From the NCBI RefSeq assembly GCF_008973665.1, contig NZ_WACP01000017.1:90986-154985 (forward strand): DNA of 64,000 nt. The letters are read 5' to 3'. The stretch is from Paenibacillus tengchongensis (GTDB lineage Bacteria; Bacillota; Bacilli; Paenibacillales; Paenibacillaceae). The notes under the pieces were generated by a model. It saw nothing but the letters and a program-made list of their open reading frames with translations. It was not told the origin of the DNA and did no database searches. The position numbers and the translations under genes are program-made. Positions 25,963 to 35,139 of the stretch are shown piece after piece. Positions within the stretch are counted from its first letter, which is position 1, and every line of letters begins with the position of its first letter.

Positions 25963-26502
25963 ATGAATATCCTCTGGTTACTGCTGGGCCTACTATCCGC
26001 AATAAGCACCCCGTCTGCAAGTCAGCAGGAGGTCCATACCGCCCTGCTGCCCCTGCAGCCTGGAGCTGTGCTGGCGTTTGAACAGTCACCGGCGCAGGAA
26101 CAGAAAGTGTACATGAGCCGCTTCGACTCGCTGGCTGGTGTGCCATTGTACACCACTGAAGATGAATTGCTGCAGCGGAAAGGGCTGCCGCTTCAGATTG
26201 CACCTGACCCTTGGCAGGAATGTCTGGAATACCAATATGCTGATATGTCAGCCGGCATATGTGGTGGAACGGTGCTATACGTGCATGTTGACCCCGCCCA
26301 AGCCGGGCAATACGGGCTGACGCTGAACGGAGTGCGGCTCGATCCTGTGCAGAATAACATCCATGATCTGTTAGGCTCTCCCGATTTTGTTGCCGAAGAC
26401 GGCGATGTCTATTTAAGAGGAAACGCGGCGCTGAAGATTTACCGCAATCCTGCGACCGGAACATGGGAAGGCATCGATTTATTTGATGCGTATTCTTCTT
26501 AG
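25963..26502 (+). CDS. Exported protein of unknown function, 179 aa
   Basis: I do not recognise the family. The N-terminus (MNILWLLLGLLSAISTPSAS) is a signal peptide or anchor. The rest is soluble and acidic, with two Cys (WQECLEYQ and SAGICGGT). It may follow the DUF948 gene on the same transcript (46 bp gap). A purine-rich GAAAGGCGGG site lies upstream of the ATG. Confidence 0.65.
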   Translation: MNILWLLLGLLSAISTPSASQQEVHTALLPLQPGAVLAFEQSPAQEQKVYMSRFDSLAGVPLYTTEDELLQRKGLPLQIAPDPWQECLEYQYADMSAGICGGTVLYVHVDPAQAGQYGLTLNGVRLDPVQNNIHDLLGSPDFVAEDGDVYLRGNAALKIYRNPATGTWEGIDLFDAYSS

Positions 26503-26507
26503 CAGAT

Positions 26508-26533
26508 GTTTCAACGCAGGCTGAAGGGGGTAA
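26508..26533 (+). promoter_or_regulatory. SigB-type promoter upstream of the GSP17M gene
   Basis: GTTTCA (26508-26513), 14-bp spacer, GGGTAA (26528-26533). It directly precedes a known class of general stress gene. The start codon lies 57 bases downstream. Confidence 0.72.
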
Positions 26534-26589
26534 TGAATATTCAGCCGCTTTTTAAGGGTCCCCTTATTTAAGACAAGGAGCGTGATTTC

Positions 26590-26937
26590 ATGAATTCAGT
26601 CGGTACAATGGCTTATGCCAAGCTGGTCGATAACGGCATTCAGGCGATCGAGGAAGTGAACCGACTGCGCGACGGCGGCTACAGCAAAGAGGATATTTAT
26701 GTCCTCAGTCATGATATAAGCCGTGAAAGCCGCATCGCCGATACGGCGGACGTGAATGAAGTCAATCTCAGTGAAGAGGGGCTGTTTGGCGCGATTGCCA
26801 ACCTGTTCCGTTCACGGGGCAATGCGCTCCGGTTCAAGATTACATCCCTCGGGTTCAGTCCTGCGGAAGCGAACTTCTATGAGAAGGAACTGGACACAGG
26901 TAAAGTACTGGTAATTACACGCAGATTAGCGAGATAA
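26590..26937 (+). CDS. General stress protein 17M-type (YflT-like)
   Basis: 115-aa protein with the GSP17M domain: VDNGIQAIEEVNRLRDGGYSKEDIYVLSHD (split here only by reading) and the C-terminal AEANFYEKELDTGKVLVIT. Members are SigB-dependent stress proteins in Bacillus; the biochemical role is unknown. AAGGAG lies about 9 bases before the ATG. A 17-bp perfect terminator stem follows. Confidence 0.88.
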   Translation: MNSVGTMAYAKLVDNGIQAIEEVNRLRDGGYSKEDIYVLSHDISRESRIADTADVNEVNLSEEGLFGAIANLFRSRGNALRFKITSLGFSPAEANFYEKELDTGKVLVITRRLAR

Positions 26938-26973
26938 AGATGGCAAAAGCATGATAAAGCTATACTCAATAGC

Positions 26974-27017
26974 GTAACCTCCAGCCCCACTGCACTCAGA
27001 GTGGGGCTGGAGGTTAC
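26974..27017 (+). terminator. GSP17M gene terminator
   Basis: GTAACCTCCAGCCCCAC and its exact complement form a 17-bp stem around a 10-base loop, followed by TTTG. Confidence 0.85.
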
Positions 27018-27196
27018 TTTGTTGAACAATTATATTAGTGAATACAAATAATGGATTTTATTGGCGGGAATATATCTTTCATACCCTGTTACTTTTTTTG
27101 GAGTTGGAAACCTCCTCTTTAAATATCGTATGATAGAAGAGATAGAATTTTGCAGGATTTTGCGGATTAAACTCTAGATGTGCGAGGTGAAGATGC

Positions 27197-28369
27197 TTGA
27201 GAATTTTAATCGTTGACGATAACCCTACCAATGTAATCATCATCCGTGAGATTCTGAAGAAGGAGAACTACCGCAACTTTGTGACTGCGTCGTCCGCCAA
27301 GGAGATGCTGAATCTGCTTGGAATCGGCGCAGGCGAAGGTGACAAGCGCCCGTCCTATTCCGGCATTGATCTCATTTTGCTGGATATGATGATGCCCGAG
27401 ATGGACGGTATTGAAGCTTGCCGTGTCGTGCAGCAATATGAACATTTGCGGGATATCCCGATCATAATGGTTACCGCCGTCGGAGACTCCAAGAAGCTGG
27501 CCGAAGCCCTGGATGCCGGCGCGTCCGACTATGTTACGAAACCGATCAACAAGGTAGAGCTGATGGCCCGTATCCGGCTGGCGCTCCGTCTGAAGCGTGA
27601 GAAGGATTGGCACAATGAACGCGATCAGCGGATTAAGGACGAGCTGCGTCTGGCGGCGCTCGTGCAGAATGCTGTACTCAGTCTGCCGATTACCGAGCCG
27701 GATTTTGAAGTGCATGCGATTTACCAGCCTTCTTTCGAATTGGCCGGTGATCTGTACGCCTGGTATCCGCTTGGCGACGGCAGGTACGCCGTAATATTGC
27801 TGGATATGATGGGTCACGGTATTTCCTCGTCTTTGTTCTGCATGTTCCTCGCTTCTGTGCTCAAGGATACCGTAACGACTTATGTAGAACCGGAGAAAGT
27901 TATTCAGGAACTGAACCGGCGCTTTAACCAGCTTTATATCGAGAAACAGCTGGTCCAATACTATTTTACCGCCATCTATATGGTGATTGATACACGCTTA
28001 AGCCGCATAGATTATGTCAATGCCGGACATCCGCCGGGGCTCTTTTTTCAGGGAGAGGCCAAAGAACCTGTTCTGCTGGAGAGTAACTGCCATCCGGTCG
28101 GTTTGTTTGACCGCATCGACATTCAGCCGCAAAGCCTGTCCTTCAGTGAGGATGGCCATCTGGTGCTCTATACCGACGGTTTGATGGAGCTGGCCGAAGG
28201 CGGACAGGAGGAGCAGCTGGCATTTATGGTTTCCCACCTGGGGGGGGGGCATGAATGGCAGGAAGAGCCGATGCGCGAGGTGTTCTTCAAGGAACAGCCG
28301 GCTATGGAACGCGACGACGACAAGTGTCTGGTGTGGATATCGCTGAAGAAGGGAACGGATAGGGAATGA
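27197..28369 (+). CDS. REC-PP2C phosphatase, RsbY-like activator of SigB
   Basis: 390 aa. Residues 1-130 are a receiver (LIVDDNP, phospho-acceptor D63 in LLDMMMPEMDG, K in VTKPINK). The rest is a PP2C/SpoIIE phosphatase (ELAGDLYAWYPL, LLDMMGHGISSSLF, NAGHPPGLFF, LYTDGLMEL, DDDKCLVWISL). When phosphorylated by a kinase it should dephosphorylate RsbV and free SigB. The TTG start has AGGTGA 6 bases upstream. The gene overlaps the kinase gene by four bases (ATGA). Ten G in a row (28240-28249) lie before the last metal-binding motif. Confidence 0.9.
   Translation: MRILIVDDNPTNVIIIREILKKENYRNFVTASSAKEMLNLLGIGAGEGDKRPSYSGIDLILLDMMMPEMDGIEACRVVQQYEHLRDIPIIMVTAVGDSKKLAEALDAGASDYVTKPINKVELMARIRLALRLKREKDWHNERDQRIKDELRLAALVQNAVLSLPITEPDFEVHAIYQPSFELAGDLYAWYPLGDGRYAVILLDMMGHGISSSLFCMFLASVLKDTVTTYVEPEKVIQELNRRFNQLYIEKQLVQYYFTAIYMVIDTRLSRIDYVNAGHPPGLFFQGEAKEPVLLESNCHPVGLFDRIDIQPQSLSFSEDGHLVLYTDGLMELAEGGQEEQLAFMVSHLGGGHEWQEEPMREVFFKEQPAMERDDDKCLVWISLKKGTDRE
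28240..28249 (+). repeat. Run of ten G within the phosphatase gene
   Basis: The homopolymer codes for Gly-Gly-Gly after a Leu codon. One extra G would give a TGA stop within two codons of the run, removing the terminal DDDK motif and uncoupling the downstream kinase gene. Confidence 0.95.
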
Positions 28370-31300
28370 AGATCAAAGCCAAACTGCTGATCGGCTTCAG
28401 TGCGCTGCTGGCGATTATGCTGGCGCTCACCTTGATCGGGTACGATCGGCTTAATTATATGAACGATCAGCTTGACAGCTACCAGGAACGCTATTCCATG
28501 GGCCGTGCTTCCTCGGGACTCCGCGGAGAAGTCAATGATATGGCCCGGATCTTGACGACGCTCATGCTAAATGCAGACACGCTTTCCGTCGATGCACAGC
28601 AGGAAGAGATTGACACTAAGGTTACCAAATCGGACGCTTATATCAAGACGCTCAAATCATCTATGGTGACCGCGGAAGAAATGCAGCTGCTCAGCCGGAT
28701 CGAGAAGGCATACAGCGCTTATATGAATTATCAGAACAAAGCGCTCAGCATGCTGACGGCGGGTTATTTTCAGAATGCCAATGCCTACCGCAACACTGAA
28801 GGGCAAGCCATCCAGAATGAGATGCTGGACAGCCTGAACGCATTGTCGGATTACAATGCCTTCCGGATGACTGAGGAGACTGCCCAAGCTCAAGCCGCCT
28901 CAGAGCGTTCCATCCAGATGGTTACTTTAATTATGATCGTGGGATTACTCATGGGGCTTGGTGTCATTCTCTGGGTAATTCCGAGCATTACGCGCGGCCT
29001 CAATGTCGTATCGATGATGATCTCCAGCTTCGGCAACGGCAAGATGCGGGCGATCCGCCGGATCAAGGTTACGTCCAAGGATGAGATCGGCGAGGTAGCC
29101 CGGGTATTCAAGGAGATGGCCGAGGATCTTGAACAGAAGCAGGAGATGGAAAAAGCCTACGCCCAGGCGCAAAACGACCAGGCATGGCTGAATGCGAACG
29201 TGGCCCGCGTAACGGAACTGCTGCGCGGCATGGATTCGCTGGATGAGGTCACACAGACGTTCATCAACGAGTTCGCACCGGTGCTTGGCGCGCAATATGG
29301 AGCAATTTATTTGAAGGACCGCAATAATCCCAGCCTGTTGACGGCAAGCGCATTTTACGCCGGTGAAGAGGGGGTAAGCAACCCGAAACAGAGTTTTACC
29401 CTTGGACAGGGCCTTATCGGCCAAAGCGCGCTGGACATGCAGCCTATTCATCTGCTTGAAGCGCCCGAGGATTATATCGCGGTTGCTTCGGGACTGGGTG
29501 ACTCCCGTCCGGGCAATATATCCATTCATCCCCTGGTATTTGAAGACGAGCTGCTGGGCGTGGTGGAGTTCGCTTCCTTCAAGCCGTTCACGTCGCTGCA
29601 GAGTGAATTGTTCCATCAGCTCGCGGTCAATCTCGGGGTTATTCTGAACAATATCAGCCGCAGATTGATTGTCGAAGAGCTTCTGCGTGAATCTCAGGCG
29701 CTGACCGAGGAGCTGCAGGTGCAGTCGGAAGAACTGCAGACCCAGCAGGAAGAATTGCGGCGCTCCAATGAGAATCTGGAAGAGCAGACGGATGCGCTCA
29801 AGCGCTCCGAAGAATTACTGCAGCGGCAGCAGGGCGAACTGGAGCACTACAACAACGAGTTAATGGCCAAAACTCAGGCGCTGGAAGAACAGGTGCAGGA
29901 GGTCGAGGAGAAGAAGGACGAGATCGAAGAGGCCCGGAAGCAGCTCGAGAAGCAGGCCCACCAGCTTGCGGTTACCAGCAAATACAAATCGGAATTTCTG
30001 GCCAACATGTCCCATGAGCTGCGGACTCCGCTCAACAGCCTGCTGATACTCTCCCAGCTGCTCACGGAGAACAAAGAGGGCAATCTGAGCGAGAAACAGG
30101 TGGAATTCGCCCATACGATTTATATGTCGGGATCGGACCTGCTGAAGATGATCGATGAAATTCTCGATCTGTCCAAGGTGGAATCCGGTAAGATGGAGCT
30201 GTCCTATGAGGAAATTCCGCTGACCGAGCTGAAGACCTTCGTCAAGCAGAACTTTGCGCCGCAGGCCCAGAAGAAAGGGCTCGCACTCCGTCTCACCTTT
30301 GACGAGCCGCTGCCGAATCATGTCTATGCCGACAGCCACCGGCTCAAGCAGATTCTGCGCAACCTGCTCTCCAATGCGTTCAAGTTTACCAGCAAGGGCT
30401 TTGTGGAGTTTAATATCAGCCATGCGGAGCCGGAGAAGCTGCCGGCGTATCTGCCGCAGGATTACGAATATGTCGCTATCGCTGTCAGAGACAGCGGGAT
30501 CGGCATCCCGCAGGACAAGCGGGAAATTATCTTTGAGGCCTTCCAGCAGGTAGACGGCACGACCAGCCGCAAATATGGCGGTACCGGCCTGGGCTTGTCC
30601 ATCAGCCGTGAACTGGCCCGGCTGCTCGGGGGCGCCATTACGCTGGAATCCAGTGAAGGGCAAGGAAGCACCTTTACCCTGTATTTGCCGGTCAACGGCT
30701 ACTACAGTCTGCTTCCGGGCGTTGTGGAAGCGGCTGCGGCACAGCAGGCAGCAGCGATTGCCGAGCAGGTGGAGGAGCTTCTGCCATCCTCGCCGGCAAG
30801 GGAAGAGAAGCATACGCCGCTTGCGGCACCGGTTGACGATGACCGTGAGGCTTTGTCGTCTAGCGACAAAGTGCTGCTGATCGTCGAGGATGATGAGAGC
30901 TTCGCCAAGATTCTGCTCGGCATGGCCCGCAGCCGCGGGTTCAAGGGGCTGGTGGCGCTTCAGGGAGATATCGGCCTGAAGATGGCCAAGGCCTATCTGC
31001 CGGATGCGATTATCCTCGATATCCAGCTGCCGGTTATGGACGGCTGGGCAATTCTCCGCGAACTGAAGGGAGATTCGGAGACCCGTCATATTCCTGTGCA
31101 TGTGATCTCCGTCAACGATGAAGTGAAGCAAGGGCTGATGATGGGGGCAATGGCCTACTTGCGCAAGCCTTCCACCAAAGAAGCGCTGGAGCGGGCATTC
31201 TCGCAGATCGAGAACTATACGGACAGCACGTTGAAGCATCTGCTGATCGTTGAGGACGACGATATTCAGCGCCGTTCCATTATGGAGCTGATCGGCCACG

Positions 31301-32037
31301 ACGATGTGGCAATTACAGCTGTCTCCAGCGGCGGAGAAGCGCTGGCTGAGCTGCGCAAGCAGAGATATGACTGCATGGTGCTGGATCTGATGCTGGATGA
31401 TATGGACGGCTTTGAGCTTCTGGACCAGATCCGCGACGATGAGGAACTGAATGATCTGCCGATTATCATCTACACCGGCAAGGATTTGGACAGCAAGGAA
31501 GAAACGAGGCTGCGGAAATATGCAGAGTCCATTATTATTAAAGATGTCCGCTCGCCGGAGCGGCTGCTTGATGAGACTACGCTGTTCCTGCACCGGGTGG
31601 AGGCCAATCTGCCCGAGGACAAGCGTAAAATTCTGCAAAAGCTGCACAATAAGGAAGAGCTGTTTGACGGCAAGAAGATTCTGCTTGTCGATGATGATAT
31701 CCGCAATGTCTTTGCCCTTTCCAGCGTGCTGGAAGGGTACCATATGGAAGTGAAGTTTGCCGAGAACGGCCGTGAGGCCCTGGATATGCTGAAGACAGTC
31801 AAGGATTTCGACCTGATTCTGATGGATATGATGATGCCGGAGATGGACGGCTATGAAGCAATGCGTCTGATCCGGCAGATGCCGGAGTATCAGAAGCTGC
31901 CGATTATAGCACTGACCGCGAAGGCGATGAAGGAAGACCGCTCCAAGTGCATTGAAGCCGGCGCTTCTGATTATATGAAGAAACCGATCAGCACGGATCA
32001 GCTTCTTTCACTCATGCGGGTATGGTTGTATTCGTAA
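28366..32037 (+). CDS. Large hybrid sensor kinase with three receivers, RsbK-like
   Basis: 1223-aa membrane hybrid kinase. In order: membrane span (about 6-25), helical extracellular sensor (CHASE3/4HB-like), span (about 187-207), HAMP, GAF (about 290-430), a Glu/Gln-rich coiled coil (about 440-540), HisKA with H550 in NMSHELRTPL, HATPase (SNAFKFTS, DSGIGIP, GTGLGLSIS), then receivers with D885, D1007 and D1154. It resembles Bacillus cereus RsbK, which drives RsbY, but has two or more extra receivers. Translation is coupled to the phosphatase. The coiled coil is a plausible target of the CheR-type enzyme encoded next. Confidence 0.9.
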   Translation: MKIKAKLLIGFSALLAIMLALTLIGYDRLNYMNDQLDSYQERYSMGRASSGLRGEVNDMARILTTLMLNADTLSVDAQQEEIDTKVTKSDAYIKTLKSSMVTAEEMQLLSRIEKAYSAYMNYQNKALSMLTAGYFQNANAYRNTEGQAIQNEMLDSLNALSDYNAFRMTEETAQAQAASERSIQMVTLIMIVGLLMGLGVILWVIPSITRGLNVVSMMISSFGNGKMRAIRRIKVTSKDEIGEVARVFKEMAEDLEQKQEMEKAYAQAQNDQAWLNANVARVTELLRGMDSLDEVTQTFINEFAPVLGAQYGAIYLKDRNNPSLLTASAFYAGEEGVSNPKQSFTLGQGLIGQSALDMQPIHLLEAPEDYIAVASGLGDSRPGNISIHPLVFEDELLGVVEFASFKPFTSLQSELFHQLAVNLGVILNNISRRLIVEELLRESQALTEELQVQSEELQTQQEELRRSNENLEEQTDALKRSEELLQRQQGELEHYNNELMAKTQALEEQVQEVEEKKDEIEEARKQLEKQAHQLAVTSKYKSEFLANMSHELRTPLNSLLILSQLLTENKEGNLSEKQVEFAHTIYMSGSDLLKMIDEILDLSKVESGKMELSYEEIPLTELKTFVKQNFAPQAQKKGLALRLTFDEPLPNHVYADSHRLKQILRNLLSNAFKFTSKGFVEFNISHAEPEKLPAYLPQDYEYVAIAVRDSGIGIPQDKREIIFEAFQQVDGTTSRKYGGTGLGLSISRELARLLGGAITLESSEGQGSTFTLYLPVNGYYSLLPGVVEAAAAQQAAAIAEQVEELLPSSPAREEKHTPLAAPVDDDREALSSSDKVLLIVEDDESFAKILLGMARSRGFKGLVALQGDIGLKMAKAYLPDAIILDIQLPVMDGWAILRELKGDSETRHIPVHVISVNDEVKQGLMMGAMAYLRKPSTKEALERAFSQIENYTDSTLKHLLIVEDDDIQRRSIMELIGHDDVAITAVSSGGEALAELRKQRYDCMVLDLMLDDMDGFELLDQIRDDEELNDLPIIIYTGKDLDSKEETRLRKYAESIIIKDVRSPERLLDETTLFLHRVEANLPEDKRKILQKLHNKEELFDGKKILLVDDDIRNVFALSSVLEGYHMEVKFAENGREALDMLKTVKDFDLILMDMMMPEMDGYEAMRLIRQMPEYQKLPIIALTAKAMKEDRSKCIEAGASDYMKKPISTDQLLSLMRVWLYS

Positions 32038-32115
32038 CCGTAATTTTGGGGTAATAGCTTTACAGTAATACATTTTTGTCCGGAATAACGACTTGGAGTA
32101 AGGAGTAGAAGAACA

Positions 32116-32991
32116 ATGACTGCAATCGAACGGGGATACCAGGGGCAGCCTAACCAAACAGGGAATAAGCAGGAGCAAGAGCTTGAGCAGATCGAAATCG
32201 AGCTGCTGTTGAGCGGAGTTCACCGTCTGTACGGATACGACTTCCGAAACTATGCTCTGCCTTCCTTGAAGCGGCGGATTTGGCATCATGTTCACGCCGA
32301 GAATGTTCCGACCATCTCCGCATTGCAGGAAAAGGTGCTGCACGACCGCGAGTGCTTCGAACGGTTCGTGTACAGCCTGTCTATTCCTGTCACGGAGATG
32401 TTCCGGGACCCGGGACTCTTCCTGACCTTCCGCCAGAAAGTCATTCCGCTGCTGCGGACATACCCGTACATCCGCATCTGGCATGCCGGCTGCTCAACCG
32501 GTGAAGAGGTATATTCCATGGCCATTATGCTGCATGAGGAAGGGCTGTACGACAAAGCCCGCATTTATGCTACGGATATGAATGAGCGCTCGCTGCAGCA
32601 AGCCAAGGAAGGCGTATATGAAATCAGCAAGATGAAGCAGTACACCAAGAACTATATCGAAGCCGGGGGGACCCGGGCGTTCTCGGAATATTACACGGCA
32701 AAATATAATTCGGTGATCTTTCAGCCGTATTTGCGTAAGAATATTATTTTTGCCGAGCATAATTTAGCGACAGATACCTCATTCAATGAGTTTAATGTCA
32801 TTTTTTGCCGCAATGTAATGATCTATTTCAATGATGAGCTCCGCGACCATGTGCACGGCTTGTTTTATGAAAGCCTCAGCCGGTTCGGAGTGCTTGTTCT
32901 CGGCTCGAAGGAGTCGATCCATTTTACCAGGTACAGTGACAGCTACGAACCCCTGGACAGGGTAGAGAAAATCTACCGCAAGAATAAGTAA
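32116..32991 (+). CDS. CheR-type methyltransferase, RsbM-like
   Basis: 291-aa SAM-dependent protein-glutamate methyltransferase. The N-terminal helical CheR domain includes YDFRNYALPSLKRRI; the catalytic domain has SIPVTEMFRDP, the SAM motif IWHAGCSTGEEVYSMAI, and FNVIFCRNVMIYF. No chemotaxis genes are nearby. In Bacillus cereus the equivalent RsbM methylates the kinase RsbK and restrains SigB, and here it also lies next to such a kinase. AAGGAG lies upstream of the ATG. Confidence 0.9.
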   Translation: MTAIERGYQGQPNQTGNKQEQELEQIEIELLLSGVHRLYGYDFRNYALPSLKRRIWHHVHAENVPTISALQEKVLHDRECFERFVYSLSIPVTEMFRDPGLFLTFRQKVIPLLRTYPYIRIWHAGCSTGEEVYSMAIMLHEEGLYDKARIYATDMNERSLQQAKEGVYEISKMKQYTKNYIEAGGTRAFSEYYTAKYNSVIFQPYLRKNIIFAEHNLATDTSFNEFNVIFCRNVMIYFNDELRDHVHGLFYESLSRFGVLVLGSKESIHFTRYSDSYEPLDRVEKIYRKNK

Positions 32992-33018
32992 CGGAGTGAG
33001 CAGGATAGGAGGGAGCCT

Positions 33019-34686
33019 ATGGGGGTTCAAGAACCGATTCATATACTGCTGGTTGACGATCGTCCTGAAAATCTGCTGGCGCTCGAGGCTGTGCTGGAGA
33101 GCCAGCATTATAAGCTGATTAAAGCGAATTCCGGCGAAGAAGCGTTGCGTTGTCTGCTGAAATACGATTTTGCCGTGATCGTGCTGGACGTGCAGATGCC
33201 CGGTATGGACGGGATCGAGACCGCCAAGCTGATCAAGGCCAGGGAGAAGACGAAGGATATTCCGATTATCTTCATCTCTGCCAACAGCAAAGAGGCTGAG
33301 CACTTGTTCGCCGGCTACTCCGCCGGGGCGATCGATTATATGGTGAAGCCGTTTATCCCGCAAATCCTGAAGTCCAAAATTGAGGGCTTTGTCCATATGC
33401 ATCTCACCAACAAGAAGCACCAGATGCAATCCATGCTTTTGCAGCAAAAGACCCAGGAGCTGGAGCGGATTAATGGTGAACTGGTCAAAGCGAAGGAAGA
33501 AGCGGAGATTGCCGCCAAGGCCAAAACAGAGTTCTTGGCAATGATGAGCCATGAAATCCGCACGCCGATGAACGGTGTGGTGGGAATGATCGACCTTCTG
33601 ATGGAAACCGAGCTGGCGCCGGAGCAGAAGGAATACACCGAGATTATCCGCAAGAGCGCCGATACGCTGATTACCGTCATCAACGACATTCTGGACTTCA
33701 CCAAGATGGAATCCGGAAAAATGGAGATGGAGGAGCAGCTGTTTGAGCTGCAGACGACCATCCAGGAGGTATTCAGCCTCTTCTCGGTGGAAGCGGCAAA
33801 GAAGAACCTGGAGCTGGCTTATTTCATTGACCACAGGCTTCCCAGGCTGATCTATGGGGACATGGCGCGGCTGCGTCAGGTGCTGATCAATCTGGTGGCT
33901 AACGCCGTCAAATTCACCAATCAGGGCGGTGTGTATCTTGTCGCGTCGGGAGTCGCGTATTCGGACAATAAGCTGAAGATCGAATTTACAGTAAAAGATA
34001 CAGGAATCGGCATCTCGCCGGAGAAATGCGACAGACTGTTTAAGCCGTTCTCCCAGCTGGACTCCTCGATGAACCGCAAATACGGCGGTACGGGTCTGGG
34101 TCTGGCGATTTGCAAATCGCTGGTAGGCATGATGGGCGGCGAGATCCGGGTTGAGGCTACGGAAGAGAGAGGGGCCACATTTGTCTTTACCATCCAGGCA
34201 TCATTGCCGGAAGACGAACTGGCAAGAGGCTGCTGCGAGGAGGAGCCTGCCGGGAAGGGGGCGAACCGACAGACCTCCAGACGGGTGTTAGTCGTCGATG
34301 ACCACCCGGTCAATCAACGGCTGATGGTCAGCATGCTGGACAAGCTTGGTTACAGCTCGGATGTGGCCGACGACGGGCAGCAGGCTGTCGAAATGGCCGC
34401 GCGCTCAGTGTATGATTTTATCTTTATGGATTTGCAGATGCCTGTTCTGGACGGCCTTGCCGCTACTTCCCGCATCCGTGCCGGCAGTGCGGCCGGGGAG
34501 AAGGCTGTCATTATCGCCATGACCGCAAATGTAATGGAAGGCATCCAGAACCGCTGTTTGGCGGCCGGGATGGACGGCTATATCAGCAAGCCGCTGAAGC
34601 TGGGCACGATTAAGCAGATTCTTTCCAGGTATACACGCCATGATCTTCCCGCTGCAGGGAGAACTACCTCGGCATTTGAAGCGTAA
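33019..34686 (+). CDS. REC-kinase-REC hybrid histidine kinase
   Basis: 555-aa soluble hybrid kinase. An N-terminal receiver (LLVDDRPEN, D57 in VLDVQMPGMDG) is joined by a coiled coil to HisKA (H178 in AMMSHEIRTPMNG), HATPase (ANAVKFTN, DTGIGIS, GTGLGLAI) and a C-terminal receiver (D471 in FMDLQMPVLDG). It has no membrane span, so input must come through its first receiver, perhaps from the upstream kinase. AGGAGG lies 7 bases before the ATG. Not part of the described B. cereus SigB module as I know it. Confidence 0.92.
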   Translation: MGVQEPIHILLVDDRPENLLALEAVLESQHYKLIKANSGEEALRCLLKYDFAVIVLDVQMPGMDGIETAKLIKAREKTKDIPIIFISANSKEAEHLFAGYSAGAIDYMVKPFIPQILKSKIEGFVHMHLTNKKHQMQSMLLQQKTQELERINGELVKAKEEAEIAAKAKTEFLAMMSHEIRTPMNGVVGMIDLLMETELAPEQKEYTEIIRKSADTLITVINDILDFTKMESGKMEMEEQLFELQTTIQEVFSLFSVEAAKKNLELAYFIDHRLPRLIYGDMARLRQVLINLVANAVKFTNQGGVYLVASGVAYSDNKLKIEFTVKDTGIGISPEKCDRLFKPFSQLDSSMNRKYGGTGLGLAICKSLVGMMGGEIRVEATEERGATFVFTIQASLPEDELARGCCEEEPAGKGANRQTSRRVLVVDDHPVNQRLMVSMLDKLGYSSDVADDGQQAVEMAARSVYDFIFMDLQMPVLDGLAATSRIRAGSAAGEKAVIIAMTANVMEGIQNRCLAAGMDGYISKPLKLGTIKQILSRYTRHDLPAAGRTTSAFEA

Positions 34687-34721
34687 TCCAGGAATTACCT
34701 TTAGTTTTGCATGCGTTTTTT

Positions 34722-34748
34722 GTTTCAACGGGGCACCTTTAAGGGTAT
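34722..34748 (+). promoter_or_regulatory. SigB-type promoter of the rsbV-rsbW-sigB operon
   Basis: GTTTCA (34722-34727), 15-bp spacer, GGGTAT (34743-34748), the best -10 of the set. It lies 35 bases before the rsbV start and predicts positive autoregulation of sigB, as in Bacillus. Confidence 0.72.
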
Positions 34749-34783
34749 TGGTAAAGAAAACATTTAATCAGGAGAGATTGTCT

Positions 34784-35122
34784 ATGAATACACATAAAAG
34801 CGAAAAGTTCCACGCAAAAACTGAAACAGAAGGCAATGTATGCACCGTTTACTTAAGTGGGGAGCTTGATTTATCGGTTGCTCCTGATTTCCGCCTGGTG
34901 ATGGAACCGCTTGTGGGAGATACAGGGCTTGATCTGGTGATTAATCTTAAGGATCTGAAATATATCGACAGCACCGGTATCGGGATTCTGCTGTCGATTC
35001 TTAAAGCCAGACACGGTATGGATGTCAAATTCACCGTAACGGAAGTTCCGGCACAGATCCAGAAGCTGTTTGATATGACCGGTATCTCCAAGTTTTTTGC
35101 CTCCCAAGAGAATTCCCACTAG
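34784..35122 (+). CDS. rsbV: Anti-sigma factor antagonist RsbV
   Basis: 112-aa STAS-domain protein. Unphosphorylated RsbV binds the anti-sigma kinase RsbW and releases SigB. The phosphorylation motif is IDSTGIGILLS (S63). VYLSGELDLSVAP is the first STAS strand block. I start at the ATG at 34784 with AGGAGAG upstream; the open frame back to 34640 overlaps the preceding gene and the promoter. First gene of a three-gene operon. Confidence 0.93.
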   Translation: MNTHKSEKFHAKTETEGNVCTVYLSGELDLSVAPDFRLVMEPLVGDTGLDLVINLKDLKYIDSTGIGILLSILKARHGMDVKFTVTEVPAQIQKLFDMTGISKFFASQENSH

Positions 35123-35139
35123 GAAAGGATCGAAATAGG

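Noticed and set aside
29860..31743. 627-aa minus-strand frame over the hybrid kinase gene
   Set aside because: Antisense shadow of a gene with complete kinase and receiver motifs.
32048..32053. GGGTAA before the CheR-type gene as a SigB promoter
   Set aside because: The bases 14-15 upstream do not resemble GTTTAA, and the gene lies within a likely operon.
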